Positions 8,067 to 16,786 of a stretch of DNA of 52,685 bases are shown piece after piece. This DNA is from Bacillus zhangzhouensis. GTDB lineage: Bacteria > Bacillota > Bacilli > Bacillales > Bacillaceae. Position 1 is the first letter of the stretch. Each line of letters begins with the position of its first letter. Below the pieces are notes generated by a model. That model saw nothing but the letters and a program-made list of their open reading frames with translations, was not told the origin of the DNA and ran no database searches. Made by a program: the position numbers and the translations under genes. The stretch covers positions 1 through 52,685 of the forward strand of contig NZ_JOTP01000021.1 of the NCBI RefSeq assembly GCF_000715205.1, written 5' to 3'.

Positions 8067-10505
8067 TTATTTATGATCATCTGGAGTAGGTTCCGGTGAC
8101 AGAAGGACATGAATTACTTCTCCCTGCTCCTCCTCATCTAAAATAAATGATCCATTGCTATATCGATCATTCGCTCTTAAAGTAGAGATATCAAGCGGGA
8201 TCATGGCACCCTTTTCCGTATCAATCTCAAGTGTATCGTGCAAAGATGCAGCGATAACAGCCACAATACGGTGCGGGTTTTTCTTTAATTCTCTTAGCAT
8301 GAGCACTCCGCGTTTGGCTCTTGATGTCTTATCAAATTCAGTGAGGTTCATTCGCTTCACGGCACCTCTTTGTGTCGCCAAAACTAGGACATCGTTCTTC
8401 GGATCAATGATTTGTCCAGAGACCACCTCGTCCCCTTCCTTCAAGTTGATTCCTTTGACACCAGCCGCTCTCGGACCTACAACGCTCACTTCTTCTTCAT
8501 CAAACCACAATCCATAACCATTTTTCGTTGCAATAAACAATTCTTGCTGGCCTGTTGTGACGTGAACATCTACGAGTTCATCATCACCTTTTAGATTCAA
8601 GGCGACGAGCGGTTTTGAATATCGCTGTGCTTTATATTGCAGAAGCTCTGTTTTCTTCACCATACCGCCTTTTGTAAAGAACAAAAGATATGACGATTCA
8701 TCAAATTCTTTAATTGGAATCGCTTTTTGAATAGATTCATCACGATCAATCGAAATAATATTCGTAATATGCTGGCCCATATCTTTCCAGCGTATATCTG
8801 GTAGCTGATGAACCGGACAATAAATATAGCTCCCTTTATTCGTAAACAAAAGAAGAACATCCGTTGTATTCATTTCAAACTGATGAATCAGCCGGTCTGT
8901 ATCCTTCATGCCAAAGTCCTTCCCGTTAGATGCAGCATAGGAGCGCTGGCTTGTCCGTTTGATGTACCCATCCTTCGTGACCGTAACGTATACATCCTCT
9001 GATGCGATCATCACTTCAAGGTTAATCTTAATTTCCTCGATTTTTTCTTCAATGACAGATCGTCTCTCATCAGCATAAGTCTTTTTGAGCTTTTTCAAAC
9101 TGTTCGTAATGACCTTTAGCAGCTTTTTCTCGTTTCCTAAAATGTCTTCAAGTTCTGCTATACGCACGTCAAGCTCACTTGCTTCGTCTCTTAATTGCGT
9201 AATATCTGTATTCGTTAAACGATATAATTGGAGAGAAACAATCGCTTCTGATTGGGCTTCTGTAAAGTCATATTTGTCCATTAGGTTATTTTTTGCATCA
9301 CGCTTATCATTAGACGAGCGGATGGTCGCAATCACTTCATCTAAGATGGAAAGGGCCTTAATTAATCCATCTACAATATGATGACGTTCCTTCGCTTTTC
9401 GAAGCTCATATGATGAGCGGTTCGTCACCACTTCTTTTTGATGGGCAATATATGCATCAAGTATTGTTGTGAGCGTCATTAAGGTCGGTCTTCGATTATG
9501 TATCGCAACCATATTAAAATTATACGGGATTTGCAAATCTGAATTTTTATATAAGAAATTCAAGACACCATTTGCGTCAGCTTCTTTTTTCAGCTCTACA
9601 ACGATTCGAAGCCCAGTACGGTCTGTCTCATCTCGAACCTCTGAAATCCCTTCTACTTTTCTTTCAATGCGGAACTCGTCCATCTTTTTCACAAGGTTGG
9701 CTTTATTGACTTCATAAGGAATTTCAGTGATCACGATTTGCTGACGTCCACCGCGAATGGTTTCAATCTCCGCTTTTCCGCGAATCATAATCTTCCCTTT
9801 TCCCGTTTCATATGCCTTCTTAATGCCGTCCACACCTTGAATAATACCGCCTGTTGGGAAATCTGGTCCTTTGATGACTGTCATTAATTCCTCTACCGTA
9901 CAATGCGGCTGTTCGATTCGTTTAATGACCCCGTCAATCACTTCTCCCAGGTGATGCGGAGGAATATCAGTCGCATAACCAGCTGAAATTCCTGTTGATC
10001 CGTTTACTAGAAGGTTTGGAAACATCGCTGGTAATACAACCGGCTCTTTACTCGTATCATCAAAGTTTGCGACAAATTCGACTGTTTCCTTGTCTAAATC
10101 CTTTAAAAGCTCTGAAGCAATCGCACTAAGTCTTGCTTCTGTATAACGCATGGCAGCAGGAGGATCTCCGTCAATACTTCCGTTATTCCCATGCATTTCA
10201 ATCAGCACATTTCGTACTTTCCAATCCTGACTCATTCTGACCATGGCTTCATAAACAGATGAGTCACCGTGCGGATGGTAGTTACCAATGACGTTACCGA
10301 CTGTTTTGGCGGCTTTACGGAAGTTTTTATCTTGTGTGTTTCCTTCTGCGTACATCGCATATAAAATTCTTCGTTGCACAGGTTTTAGTCCATCGCGTGC
10401 ATCTGGAAGCGCACGGTCTTGGATAATATATTTACTATAGCGACCAAACCGGTCTCCGATCACTTCTTCTAATGGTAAATCATGAAATCGTTCTTGTTGT
10501 GCCAT
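8067..10505 (-). CDS. parC: DNA topoisomerase IV subunit A
   Basis: The 812-residue breakage-reunion subunit of topoisomerase IV, which unlinks daughter chromosomes with ParE. The N-terminus has the quinolone-resistance region [19 protein letters not shown] with the wild-type Ser-Ser pair; the active-site tyrosine is in [11 protein letters not shown] (about residue 120), followed by the DNA-gate domain ([21 protein letters not shown]). A long coiled-coil tower precedes C-terminal beta-pinwheel repeats ([42 protein letters not shown]). The start codon is 2 bp after the parE stop, and its SD (GAGGAGG) overlaps the last parE codons, so translation is coupled. No fluoroquinolone-resistance substitution is seen at the Ser positions. 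Confidence 0.97.
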   Translation of the reverse strand: MAQQERFHDLPLEEVIGDRFGRYSKYIIQDRALPDARDGLKPVQRRILYAMYAEGNTQDKNFRKAAKTVGNVIGNYHPHGDSSVYEAMVRMSQDWKVRNVLIEMHGNNGSIDGDPPAAMRYTEARLSAIASELLKDLDKETVEFVANFDDTSKEPVVLPAMFPNLLVNGSTGISAGYATDIPPHHLGEVIDGVIKRIEQPHCTVEELMTVIKGPDFPTGGIIQGVDGIKKAYETGKGKIMIRGKAEIETIRGGRQQIVITEIPYEVNKANLVKKMDEFRIERKVEGISEVRDETDRTGLRIVVELKKEADANGVLNFLYKNSDLQIPYNFNMVAIHNRRPTLMTLTTILDAYIAHQKEVVTNRSSYELRKAKERHHIVDGLIKALSILDEVIATIRSSNDKRDAKNNLMDKYDFTEAQSEAIVSLQLYRLTNTDITQLRDEASELDVRIAELEDILGNEKKLLKVITNSLKKLKKTYADERRSVIEEKIEEIKINLEVMIASEDVYVTVTKDGYIKRTSQRSYAASNGKDFGMKDTDRLIHQFEMNTTDVLLLFTNKGSYIYCPVHQLPDIRWKDMGQHITNIISIDRDESIQKAIPIKEFDESSYLLFFTKGGMVKKTELLQYKAQRYSKPLVALNLKGDDELVDVHVTTGQQELFIATKNGYGLWFDEEEVSVVGPRAAGVKGINLKEGDEVVSGQIIDPKNDVLVLATQRGAVKRMNLTEFDKTSRAKRGVLMLRELKKNPHRIVAVIAASLHDTLEIDTEKGAMIPLDISTLRANDRYSNGSFILDEEEQGEVIHVLLSPEPTPDDHK

Positions 10506-10507
10506 GT

Positions 10508-12475
10508 TTAAACCTCCTCAGCTAGCGACAAGTTTTCATTTTCAAGAATGTTGCTTTCCTCATCAAGTCCAAAAGCGACATTCTTTTCAATCCATTTACG
10601 GCGCGGTTCTACTTTGTCACCCATAAGTGTCGTGACGCGGCGTTCTACTCGTGCAGCATCATCGATTTTGACCCTGACAAGTGTTCTCGACTCTGGATTC
10701 ATTGTCGTTTCCCATAGCTGGTCGGCATTCATTTCACCTAAACCTTTATAGCGCTGAATCGTATACCCTTTTCCAACTTTCTTTAGTACGCCATCCATTT
10801 CTTCATCAGACCATGCATACTCAATGACTTCTTTCTTCCCTGAGCCTTTGCTGACTTTATATAGCGGCGGAAGTGCAATAAATACTTTCCCATGCTCAAT
10901 CAACGGCTTCATATATCGATAGAAGAATGTAAGCAGAAGCACTTGGATATGCGCGCCATCCGTATCCGCATCTGTCATGATAACAATTTTGTCATAATTG
11001 ATGTCTTCTACATTAAAATCGACACCGACGCCACCACCGATTGCATGGATAATCGTGTTGATTTCTTCGTTTTTGAAAATATCAGCAAGCTTCGCCTTTT
11101 CAGTGTTAATGACCTTCCCTCGAAGCGGAAGAACCGCTTGGAATTTTCGGTCACGTCCTTGCTTTGCTGATCCACCCGCTGAGTCGCCCTCTACTAGGTA
11201 CAGTTCGTTTCTTGCCGGGTTTCTAGATTGAGCAGGTGTTAATTTCCCGCTTAACGTCGCTTCGGACTTTTTACGTTTCTTGCCGCTCCTCGCTTCTTCT
11301 CTTGCTTTTCTAGCAGCTTCTCTTGCCTGCTGCGCTTTAATGGCTTTTTTCACAAGAAGAGTCGCCGTTTCCCGGTTTTCTTCAAGGAAATAAGCAAGTT
11401 TTTCAGAAATAACAGTGTCAACAGCCGATCGAGCTTCACTTGTCCCAAGCTTTCCTTTTGTTTGTCCTTCAAATTGGAGCAGCTCTTCAGGAATTCTGAC
11501 GGAAATAATGGCAGACAGTCCTTCTCGAATATCAGTGCCTTCTAAATTTTTGTCTTTTTCTTTTAAAAGAGTCACTTTGCGTGCGTATTCATTAAAGGCT
11601 CTCGTCATTGCTGTTTTTGCACCTGACTCATGCGTACCACCATCTTTTGTTCTTACGTTATTCACAAAGGAAAGGATATTCTCTGAGTAGCCATCATTGA
11701 ATTGAAAAGCAAAATCTACTTCAATAGACTGATGCTCCCCTTCAAACGAGACGACTTCACTAAGTACATCTTTTTCCTCATTTAAATAAGCTACGAATGC
11801 TTCGATGCCCGTCTCATAATAAAAGGTTTCTTGTACATCGTGTCGTTCATCGATCAGCTCTATTTTTAACCCTTTTAATAAAAAGGCTGATTCTCTTAAA
11901 CGTTCTGATAATGTATCGAAATTATAGGTGATGGCACTGAACATTGTTCGATCTGGCTTAAAATGAATCAGTGTTCCTGTCTTTTTCGTTTTCCCGATTT
12001 TTTCAAGTGATGTCACTGGCTTGCCGCCGTTTTCAAAGCGCTGGTGATAAATAAAGCCATCTCGTTCAATTGTTACGGTGAGCCATTCTGACAATGCGTT
12101 TACAACAGATGCCCCAACCCCGTGAAGTCCACCACTTGTTTTATATCCGCCTTGACCAAATTTTCCGCCTGCGTGCAGGACAGTTAAAATGATCTCAGGT
12201 GTCGGTTTTCCAAGCTTATGCATACCAGTAGGCATTCCTCGTCCTTTATCTTGGACGGAAATGCTGTTATCTTTATGTATTTTGACAATGATATGATCTC
12301 CATGACCAGCGAGCACTTCATCGACAGAGTTGTCTACAATCTCATAGACAAGGTGATGAAGACCGCGTGAATCCGTAGATCCAATATACATACCTGGACG
12401 TTTACGGACCGCTTCAAGCCCCTCTAGCACCTGAATAGAATCATCGTTATAATCTACTTGCTGCTTTTTAACCAA
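10508..12475 (-). CDS. parE: DNA topoisomerase IV subunit B
   Basis: The 655-residue ATPase subunit of topoisomerase IV. The GHKL fold is marked by [24 protein letters not shown] and [15 protein letters not shown]; the transducer domain follows, and the TOPRIM metal site is seen as [17 protein letters not shown] and [12 protein letters not shown]. The C-terminus has [19 protein letters not shown]. The start codon is TTG (12475) with AAAGGGGAT about 8 nt upstream. It heads the parE-parC operon. A sigma-A promoter overlapped by a LexA box lies about 260 bp upstream, giving a long leader; a second promoter-like pair lies closer. Confidence 0.97.
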   Translation of the reverse strand: MVKKQQVDYNDDSIQVLEGLEAVRKRPGMYIGSTDSRGLHHLVYEIVDNSVDEVLAGHGDHIIVKIHKDNSISVQDKGRGMPTGMHKLGKPTPEIILTVLHAGGKFGQGGYKTSGGLHGVGASVVNALSEWLTVTIERDGFIYHQRFENGGKPVTSLEKIGKTKKTGTLIHFKPDRTMFSAITYNFDTLSERLRESAFLLKGLKIELIDERHDVQETFYYETGIEAFVAYLNEEKDVLSEVVSFEGEHQSIEVDFAFQFNDGYSENILSFVNNVRTKDGGTHESGAKTAMTRAFNEYARKVTLLKEKDKNLEGTDIREGLSAIISVRIPEELLQFEGQTKGKLGTSEARSAVDTVISEKLAYFLEENRETATLLVKKAIKAQQAREAARKAREEARSGKKRKKSEATLSGKLTPAQSRNPARNELYLVEGDSAGGSAKQGRDRKFQAVLPLRGKVINTEKAKLADIFKNEEINTIIHAIGGGVGVDFNVEDINYDKIVIMTDADTDGAHIQVLLLTFFYRYMKPLIEHGKVFIALPPLYKVSKGSGKKEVIEYAWSDEEMDGVLKKVGKGYTIQRYKGLGEMNADQLWETTMNPESRTLVRVKIDDAARVERRVTTLMGDKVEPRRKWIEKNVAFGLDEESNILENENLSLAEEV

Positions 12476-12673
12476 ATGCTTAATCCCCTTTCACTAACAA
12501 ACATAACCGGTTAATCATCAAATAATCTCTTTAGATTTTAATGATGATCATGCTGCTCATTACTATCCACTTTAATAAGCTGCATCATCACCATGCATGT
12601 GTGATTCAGCTATACATGTTCTTTTGCATGACTATGAGTATGGCCCATATTCTGCAATCAGAACTAGAAGTCC

Positions 12674-12702
12674 ATTATAAACAAGACTGTTTCATAAGCC
12701 AA
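12674..12702 (-). promoter_or_regulatory. Second promoter-like element in the parE leader
   Basis: On the minus strand TTGGCT (12697-12702) is followed after 17 bp by a perfect TATAAT (12674-12679), about 200 bp upstream of parE. It has no LexA box and could give basal SOS-independent transcription. Confidence 0.4.
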
Positions 12703-12732
12703 ATGCAATTATATGATGGTTTTAGCGAAACA

Positions 12733-12780
12733 GAACAAATGTTCCGTATTTATCTTATCGCTCTTTTTCTCGATATGCAA
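12733..12780 (-). promoter_or_regulatory. parE promoter with LexA (SOS) box at the transcription start
   Basis: On the minus strand TTGCAT (12775-12780), 17 bp, TAAGAT (12752-12757) make a good sigma-A promoter. GAACAAATGTTC (12733-12744), matching the Gram-positive LexA core GAAC-N4-GTTC, begins 7 bp past the -10, covering the start point. parEC belongs to the LexA regulon of B. subtilis as I recall it. This predicts SOS induction of topoisomerase IV here. Confidence 0.65.
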
Positions 12781-12857
12781 GGTCATCGATATGTCCCTGT
12801 CGCCTTATTTTATCGCTTTCTTCTAGAATCGCAAATATATTTCTACAATGAAAAAGC

Positions 12858-12885
12858 AAAAATCCTTGAAAAACCAAGGATTTTT
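12858..12885 (-). terminator. Terminator of yneT
   Basis: AAAAATCCTTG (12858-12868) and CAAGGATTTTT (12875-12885) form an 11-bp stem with a 6-nt loop just past the yneT stop. It separates yneT from the parE promoter. The rest of the 12476-12891 interval holds the parE leader and promoters and no convincing gene. Confidence 0.75.
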
Positions 12886-12891
12886 GACGAT

Positions 12892-13305
12892 TTAATGAGT
12901 TTTTGTCATAGCATGAGCCACTTTAATGCATAAATCCATGATGGCCACTTTACCTTTTTCCTCAATCAACCTTTTCGCTTCTTCGTGATATACGCCTTGC
13001 TGTGCCCAAAAAACAGGTGCGTCTATTTCAAGAAATTCTTTTGCCACCTCAGGCAAAAATTCTGAACGTCTAAAGACATTGACAATATCAATAGGCTCTT
13101 TTATGTCTTTTAAAGACGCAACCGCTTTTACGCCAAGTGCTTCATCAATCGTTGGATTAACCGGAATGATGTCATAGCCGGCATCCTGCATCGCTTTTGA
13201 GACCATATAAGACGTTCGGTGCGGCTGATCTGACAACCCAACAACAGCAATTCGTTTGCTGCTCTTTAATATACGACCAATTTCTTGTTTAGTAGGATGA
13301 TTCAT
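12892..13305 (-). CDS. yneT: CoA-binding domain protein YneT
   Basis: A 137-residue cytoplasmic protein with a Rossmann-like CoA-binding fold: IAVVGLSDQPHRTSYMVSKAMQDAGYDIIPVNP near the N-terminus (about 20-51) is the dinucleotide/CoA-binding strand-loop-helix, and APVFWAQQGVYHEEAKRLIEEKG follows in the second half. The family (YneT/YccU) resembles the N-terminal domain of succinyl-CoA synthetase alpha without the catalytic part; its physiological role is not established. Located between parE and the divergent plsY as in B. subtilis, which supports the symbol. It has its own terminator. Confidence 0.88.
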   Translation of the reverse strand: MNHPTKQEIGRILKSSKRIAVVGLSDQPHRTSYMVSKAMQDAGYDIIPVNPTIDEALGVKAVASLKDIKEPIDIVNVFRRSEFLPEVAKEFLEIDAPVFWAQQGVYHEEAKRLIEEKGKVAIMDLCIKVAHAMTKTH

Positions 13306-13459
13306 CCAGACACTCCTTTTCTTCTATTTTAGCGAATTTCTTCTGAAAAACAAAGCTCAATTCATTCTCCTTCTATTTTTTCAAAAAAAGATCGCCATGT
13401 TTTTCATAAGATCATGTTAAAATGTAAGACAAGAGGGAGAATATAAAGGAGTTATGCAG

Positions 13460-14041
13460 ATGTTAATTGCTTTGATGTTTATTTTGGCTTATCTACTCGG
13501 CAGTATTCCGTCCGGTCTCATTGTCGGGAAAGCTGCACAGGGAATCGATATCCGTGAACATGGTAGCGGGAACCTAGGTGCGACGAATGCATTTCGTACG
13601 CTTGGGGTAAAAGCAGGGTCTATCGTTATTACAGCTGATATTTTAAAGGGGACTCTCGCTTCAGCTTTACCGTTTTTCATGCAACTGGACATTCATCCCT
13701 TACTAGCAGGAGTTGCTGCTGTTATCGGTCACAGCTTTCCTGTCTTTGCAAAATTTAAAGGGGGAAAAGCAGTCGCTACATCAGGTGGCGTATTGCTATT
13801 TTATGCCCCGTTCTTATTTATCACGATGATCGCTGCTTTTTTCTTATTTTTATACATTAGTAAATATGTGTCTTTATCATCAATGCTGACTGGGATCTAT
13901 ACATTCATTTACAGCATATTCACCCAAGATCTATTCTTAATCATTGTTGTAGCCGTTCTTGCTGGCTTTGTGATCTACAGACACATCGCCAACCTCAAAC
14001 GAATCTTCAACAAAACTGAACCGAAAATCAAATGGCTCTAG
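13460..14041 (+). CDS. plsY: Acyl-phosphate:glycerol-3-phosphate acyltransferase
   Basis: Membrane acyltransferase (193 residues) that makes 1-acyl-glycerol-3-phosphate from acyl-phosphate, the first step of phosphatidic acid synthesis. All three PlsY active-site motifs are visible: GSIPSG (near residue 12), [10 protein letters not shown] (about 35-44) and [22 protein letters not shown] (about 92-113). Five or more hydrophobic helices fill the rest and the end is [10 protein letters not shown], as in B. subtilis. ATG 13460 is preferred over ATG 13454 because AAAGGAG at 13445-13451 is 8 nt from the former but only 2 nt from the latter. It is divergent from yneT. Confidence 0.95.
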   Translation: MLIALMFILAYLLGSIPSGLIVGKAAQGIDIREHGSGNLGATNAFRTLGVKAGSIVITADILKGTLASALPFFMQLDIHPLLAGVAAVIGHSFPVFAKFKGGKAVATSGGVLLFYAPFLFITMIAAFFLFLYISKYVSLSSMLTGIYTFIYSIFTQDLFLIIVVAVLAGFVIYRHIANLKRIFNKTEPKIKWL

Positions 14042-14081
14042 CCGTTTATTACGTTTAAATATGTGGTAAAAGTACAGAAAA

Positions 14082-14114
14082 GCTGTTTTTGCATCCTGCA
14101 TTTTAAAAAACAGC
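14082..14114 (+). terminator. Hairpin between plsY and yneR
   Basis: GCTGTTTT (14082-14089) pairs with AAAACAGC (14107-14114). There is no clean T-run after it, so it may be a weak terminator or a processing site for plsY mRNA. Confidence 0.4.
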
Positions 14115-14139
14115 ATGACTTCAAAAAGGGGCGATCACA

Positions 14140-14427
14140 TTGAAATTAACGATGAAAGATGATGCACTCAATTGGTACAAGGATGAACTGGATTTAGAAA
14201 AAGGTGATCATGTTCGCTTTTTTGTAAGATATGGCGGGTGCAGTAATGTACAAAAAGGCTTTTCTCTCGGCGTTGCAAAAGATAAACCTCAAAACGCCGG
14301 CGCAACCGCTGAATTAGAAGGTATTACTTTCTTTATAGAGGAAAGTGATATTTGGTATTTTGACAACCATGATCTGCATATTGATTATAACGAGTCCGTG
14401 AAAGAACCAGAGTTTCATTATGAATAA
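14140..14427 (+). CDS. yneR: HesB/IscA-like protein YneR
   Basis: 95 residues with the IscA/HesB fold (VRFFVRYGGCSNVQKGFSLGVAKDKP). Only one cysteine (C34) is present: the C-terminal Cys-x-Cys pair that binds Fe-S clusters in true IscA proteins is absent and the tail is acidic (YNESVKEPEFHYE). It is therefore unlikely to be a classical Fe-S carrier. The start is TTG at 14140, supported by AAAAAGGGG about 8 nt upstream. It follows plsY as in B. subtilis and ends at a bidirectional terminator. Confidence 0.85.
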   Translation: MKLTMKDDALNWYKDELDLEKGDHVRFFVRYGGCSNVQKGFSLGVAKDKPQNAGATAELEGITFFIEESDIWYFDNHDLHIDYNESVKEPEFHYE

Positions 14428-14430
14428 ACA

Positions 14431-14463
14431 AAAAAGATACCTCATCCCTCGGGTATCTTTTTT
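14431..14463. terminator. Bidirectional terminator between yneR and yneQ
   Basis: AAAAAGATACC (14431-14441) pairs with GGTATCTTTTT (14452-14462), with A- and T-tracts on both sides. Confidence 0.8.
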
Positions 14464-14466
14464 GTT

Positions 14467-14778
14467 TTACACATCAATATATAGTCCATACTCCTGAATG
14501 TTTCCTAAAGACCTTTCCTTTTGCAAGATCCTTTTTTGCGATTCACCGATCAGGTCAAAGTGAGGAAAGCCTTCACGGACATGAATCCATTCTTTTTTTA
14601 ATCCATGCTTTTCTCCCCAAGCAATTAATTGCTTCATATCCTGACAGGCTGCTTTTGTGACAGTATTGGCATTTGGAAAACGGTCATCAAGCCAATAGTG
14701 TGTCAAAAAGGCGACTTTCCCTTGCTGAACAGCTGATTTCCATGCATTCAAATCACTTCTTTTAATGCCAAATGCCAT
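14467..14778 (-). CDS. yneQ: Conserved protein YneQ
   Basis: A 103-residue soluble protein of unknown function (MAFGIKRSDLNAWKSAVQQGKVAFLTHYWLDDRFPNA at the start, without pasting more). It has no membrane segment and an aromatic- and His/Asp-containing middle. It lies 3 bp downstream of the thioesterase gene yneP, the order seen in B. subtilis, and is the last gene before the terminator shared with yneR. No catalytic motif is recognised. Confidence 0.8.
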   Translation of the reverse strand: MAFGIKRSDLNAWKSAVQQGKVAFLTHYWLDDRFPNANTVTKAACQDMKQLIAWGEKHGLKKEWIHVREGFPHFDLIGESQKRILQKERSLGNIQEYGLYIDV

Positions 14779-14781
14779 AGA

Positions 14782-15204
14782 TTAACCCTGCTTTTTCGAC
14801 TGTTCGTATACTTTGTGCCAAGCAGGAAAGGCTTTTCTAAATTGAATAGGTCTAAAGGTGTCTTTATCTACACAAATATGTGAGGTTGTCCCTGTAAGAG
14901 CTGTTTTTCCATCAGGCTTTTGAATTTCATAGCCATATACCGTTTTGACACCATTATATTCTTCAATCCACGTATGGATGATGGCTGTTTCACCGTACAG
15001 TAGTGGTTTTTTATATCGAACCTGAAGATCTACAACAGGTGCCAGGACACCGTCTGCTTCTAGCTGAGCATAGGAAAAACCCAGTTCTTTAATCAACGCT
15101 GTTCTGCCGACTTCCATCCAAATTAAGTAATTGGCATGATAGACGATGCCCATTTGATCTGTTTCTGCATAACGGACTTCTATTTCTTTTTTGGATACAT
15201 ACAC
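14782..15204 (-). CDS. yneP: Acyl-CoA thioesterase YneP (4HBT hot-dog fold)
   Basis: 140-residue single hot-dog-domain thioesterase that probably hydrolyses short acyl-CoA or hydroxybenzoyl-CoA-like thioesters in the cytoplasm. The signature RYAETDQMGIVYHANYLIWMEVGR (about 11-34) includes the catalytic Asp of the 4-hydroxybenzoyl-CoA thioesterase family. The start is GTG at 15204, with an AGGAG about 12 nt upstream; the in-frame context has no better ATG. It is co-transcribed with yneQ. The interval upstream is occupied by the duplicated tlp terminator repeat, so this gene may lie in or out of the tlp operon. Confidence 0.85.
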   Translation of the reverse strand: MYVSKKEIEVRYAETDQMGIVYHANYLIWMEVGRTALIKELGFSYAQLEADGVLAPVVDLQVRYKKPLLYGETAIIHTWIEEYNGVKTVYGYEIQKPDGKTALTGTTSHICVDKDTFRPIQFRKAFPAWHKVYEQSKKQG

Positions 15205-15285
15205 GTTTTCATCGCTCTCCTATCGAAACCTAAGGTCTCTGCCATTTTACCACATTCCAAAAGGTTCTTCTAAAAAGAGACAATA

Positions 15286-15365
15286 AAATAAACCAGGTAT
15301 CCCTGGTTTATTGTATTCAAGATTGTTGAAAAAGGGCAAAATGATCTTTATTTTAGCCCTTTGTC
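15286..15365. repeat. Direct repeat, copy 1 (duplicated 3' end of tlp plus terminator)
   Basis: About 80 bp repeated at 15494-15573 with only about three mismatches. It contains a hairpin ATAAACCAGG-TATC-CCTGGTTTAT and a copy of the last codons of tlp (AAAGGGC ... GCCCTTT). The copies are 208 bp apart. Confidence 0.85.
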
Positions 15366-15370
15366 TTCTT

Positions 15371-15495
15371 TTCAGCGTGATACGAAGACCCTTGAAGTCT
15401 AGGAAGGTCGAGTACTGGCGCGGAGCGAATTTGATATTTGTGAGCACCAGCACGCAGAACTGACACCGAATGCGAGGGTTTGTCTTCACGCTGAA
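15371..15495. repeat. Structured insertion element with terminal inverted repeats
   Basis: A roughly 125-bp block lies between the two direct repeats. Its ends are inverted: TTCAGCGTGA-tac-GAAGAC (15371-15389) against GTCTTCACGCTGAA (15482-15495). Nested inside are ACCCT/AGGGT and CTGG/CCAG arms, and base composition is more GC-rich than the surroundings. It has no gene. It looks like an interspersed, RNA-structured repeat. An interspersed element of about 190 bp was noted in the B. subtilis genome; whether this is the same family is unchecked. Confidence 0.65.
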
Positions 15496-15573
15496 ATAAA
15501 CCAGGTATCCCTGGTTTATTTTATTCCAGATTGTTGACAAAGGGCAAAATGATCTTTATTTTAGCCCTTTGTC
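15494..15573. repeat. Direct repeat, copy 2 (overlaps the end of tlp)
   Basis: The original copy: its right part encodes the final codons of tlp (stop at 15556-15558) and its left part is the tlp terminator hairpin (AATAAACCAGG/CCTGGTTTATT) on the minus strand. Copy 1 lies 208 bp away. Confidence 0.8.
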
Positions 15574-15810
15574 GGTATAGCCATTCTTTCTTGCTGCTTC
15601 TTCGTCCTTTATCTCAGTACGCATGGCGTCAATACTCATTTTGCGGTTTTCGTTTTTTTGCTTGATCATCTGCTTTTCTTCCTCTGTCGAAAGAGCCATC
15701 GCTGCTTCAGATTCATCAATATTTTCAAGGGTGTTCTCGATCATATCTTGCAGCTTTTCAACGTTATCAGAACGATCATCTGGATTGGATTGATATGACT
15801 TGCCAAACAT
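15556..15810 (-). CDS. tlp: Small acid-soluble spore protein Tlp
   Basis: 84-residue thioredoxin-like SASP of the spore core. The diagnostic NPDDRSDNVEKLQDMIENTLENIDESEAA stretch and the KDEEAARKNGYTDKGLK-type tail match Tlp of B. subtilis, and the protein is charged, helical and without Cys. ATG 15810 is chosen because AGGAGG is 8 nt upstream; ATG 15813 is also possible. It lies 15 bp downstream of sspN, and in B. subtilis sspN-tlp form a forespore (sigma-G) operon. Its last codons and terminator are part of the duplicated 80-bp block. Confidence 0.92.
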   Translation of the reverse strand: MFGKSYQSNPDDRSDNVEKLQDMIENTLENIDESEAAMALSTEEEKQMIKQKNENRKMSIDAMRTEIKDEEAARKNGYTDKGLK

Positions 15811-15825
15811 CATGCTTACCTCCTA

Positions 15826-15969
15826 TTATTCGCCCTTTGTCTGTATCACATCAGGCTGTTCATTTGATTTATTATGCATCTTTTTACCTTTATTGCGTTT
15901 GTACGCTACAGGTTTTGTCCCTAAATGGTCTGGTGTAAACTGTGCTTGTTTATCATGCTCTTTACCCAT
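15826..15969 (-). CDS. sspN: Small acid-soluble spore protein SspN
   Basis: A 47-residue basic SASP (MGKEHDKQAQFTPDHLGTK, then KPVAYKRNKGKKMHNKS and an end IQTKGE). It aligns by eye with B. subtilis SspN (NHLGTKPVKYKANKGEKMH, QTKGE). An ATG at 15972 gives one extra Met; 15969 is preferred because GGGAGGG lies 8 nt upstream. Made in the forespore and packaged in the spore core. It precedes tlp in one operon. Confidence 0.9.
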   Translation of the reverse strand: MGKEHDKQAQFTPDHLGTKPVAYKRNKGKKMHNKSNEQPDVIQTKGE

Positions 15970-16020
15970 CATTCATCCCTCCCTCTTCTTTAGGATGAAC
16001 GAAAACGGATAAATCATAAC

Positions 16021-16146
16021 TTATTTCTGTCTAAATCGCTCTTCCAACTTTTCTTCTAGCTGGTTTAAAAATTCCTCATTACTTAGTAATTCTTTCTTAT
16101 TTTCAAGCACAAGCTCTTCAAATGTACGGCGTTTTCTTCTTCTCAT
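16021..16146 (-). CDS. FbpB-like small basic protein
   Basis: A 41-residue very basic then acidic helical peptide: MRRRKRRTFEELVLENKKEL, then NEEFLNQLEEKLEERFRQK. The RRKRRTFEELVxENKxELL pattern is that of the Fur-regulated basic protein FbpB family, proteins thought to help the iron-sparing small RNA FsrA in B. subtilis. ATG 16146 has a strong GGAGGTGA site. No convincing Fur box was found in the about 70 bp upstream, so iron control here is uncertain. It lies between yneN and sspN. Confidence 0.6.
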   Translation of the reverse strand: MRRRKRRTFEELVLENKKELLSNEEFLNQLEEKLEERFRQK

Positions 16147-16217
16147 TCCACTCACCTCCAGTGTATGTATTTCATTTTCGCCAAAAAATTTAGAAAATAA
16201 GCAAAAGAGCTGAATCA

Positions 16218-16721
16218 TTAGAGATCCAGCTCTGTTTCAATTTCTTTTTTTGTCAGCATTTGATGCTTCACAGACATGATGCGTCCTTTTTCATCTAATA
16301 TGTATGTAGTTGGATATGAAAGCACCTGATACCTCGCTTGAATGCCTTTTTGGTCTAATAAAACAGGAAAGCTCAGTTTGAATTCATCTCTGAATGCTGC
16401 GACATGATCTACACTCTTTTCAGTCGTCGTCAAATTCACCGCAAGTACTTCGACTTGATCATTCTCGCTTCTGATCGCATCTAGATCCGGCATTTCCGTT
16501 CTGCATGGTTTACACCATGTCGCCCAAAAATTGACGAGCACCTTTTTCCCTCGATAATCAGCTAACGATACGGTTTTGCCATCAAGTGTTTTGAGCTCAA
16601 AATCAGGAGCCTGATCCCCTTTTTCAAGACCGATGGCCGGCTCTTTCGGCCCAAATAAATTCCACGCAAGTAAACCAATCAACACAAGTAAAACAGCACT
16701 TGCCATTACTTTTTTCCACAT
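16218..16721 (-). CDS. yneN: Membrane-anchored thioredoxin-like protein YneN
   Basis: 167-residue thiol-disulfide oxidoreductase of the TlpA/ResA type. An N-terminal hydrophobic anchor (about 4-22) places the domain outside the membrane. The redox centre is WATWCKPCRTEMPDL (Cys-x-x-Cys at about 71-74) and the cis-proline loop appears as LSYPTTYILDEKG. It may act with CcdA, which lies about 5 kb away in this window and supplies electrons to extracytoplasmic thioredoxins; that link is inferred. It lies between citB and the FbpB-like gene as in the conserved B. subtilis order. Confidence 0.88.
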   Translation of the reverse strand: MWKKVMASAVLLVLIGLLAWNLFGPKEPAIGLEKGDQAPDFELKTLDGKTVSLADYRGKKVLVNFWATWCKPCRTEMPDLDAIRSENDQVEVLAVNLTTTEKSVDHVAAFRDEFKLSFPVLLDQKGIQARYQVLSYPTTYILDEKGRIMSVKHQMLTKKEIETELDL

Positions 16722-16744
16722 GATTGATCCTCCACCATTTTAAA

Positions 16745-16780
16745 AAAGAAGAGAAAGCTTTCGAGTGCCTTCTCTTCTTC
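16745..16780 (-). terminator. Terminator of citB
   Basis: Minus-strand hairpin from 16780 to 16745: GAAGAAGAGAA pairs with TTCTCTTCTTT, followed by a T-run. It lies between the citB stop (16787) and yneN. Confidence 0.7.
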
Positions 16781-16786
16781 GTTTTA

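Noticed and set aside
10150..10300. Quinolone-resistance substitutions in ParC
   Set aside because: The region reads [11 protein letters not shown], the wild-type sequence at the key Ser positions.
12541..12933. A 130-codon open frame on the plus strand upstream of yneT
   Set aside because: It overlaps the antisense parE promoter, LexA box and leader, runs through the yneT terminator hairpin and into yneT, and has no ribosome site or family resemblance.
15247..15540. A 97-codon frame on the minus strand between yneP and tlp
   Set aside because: It lies entirely within the duplicated repeat and structured element and has no ribosome site or conserved motif.
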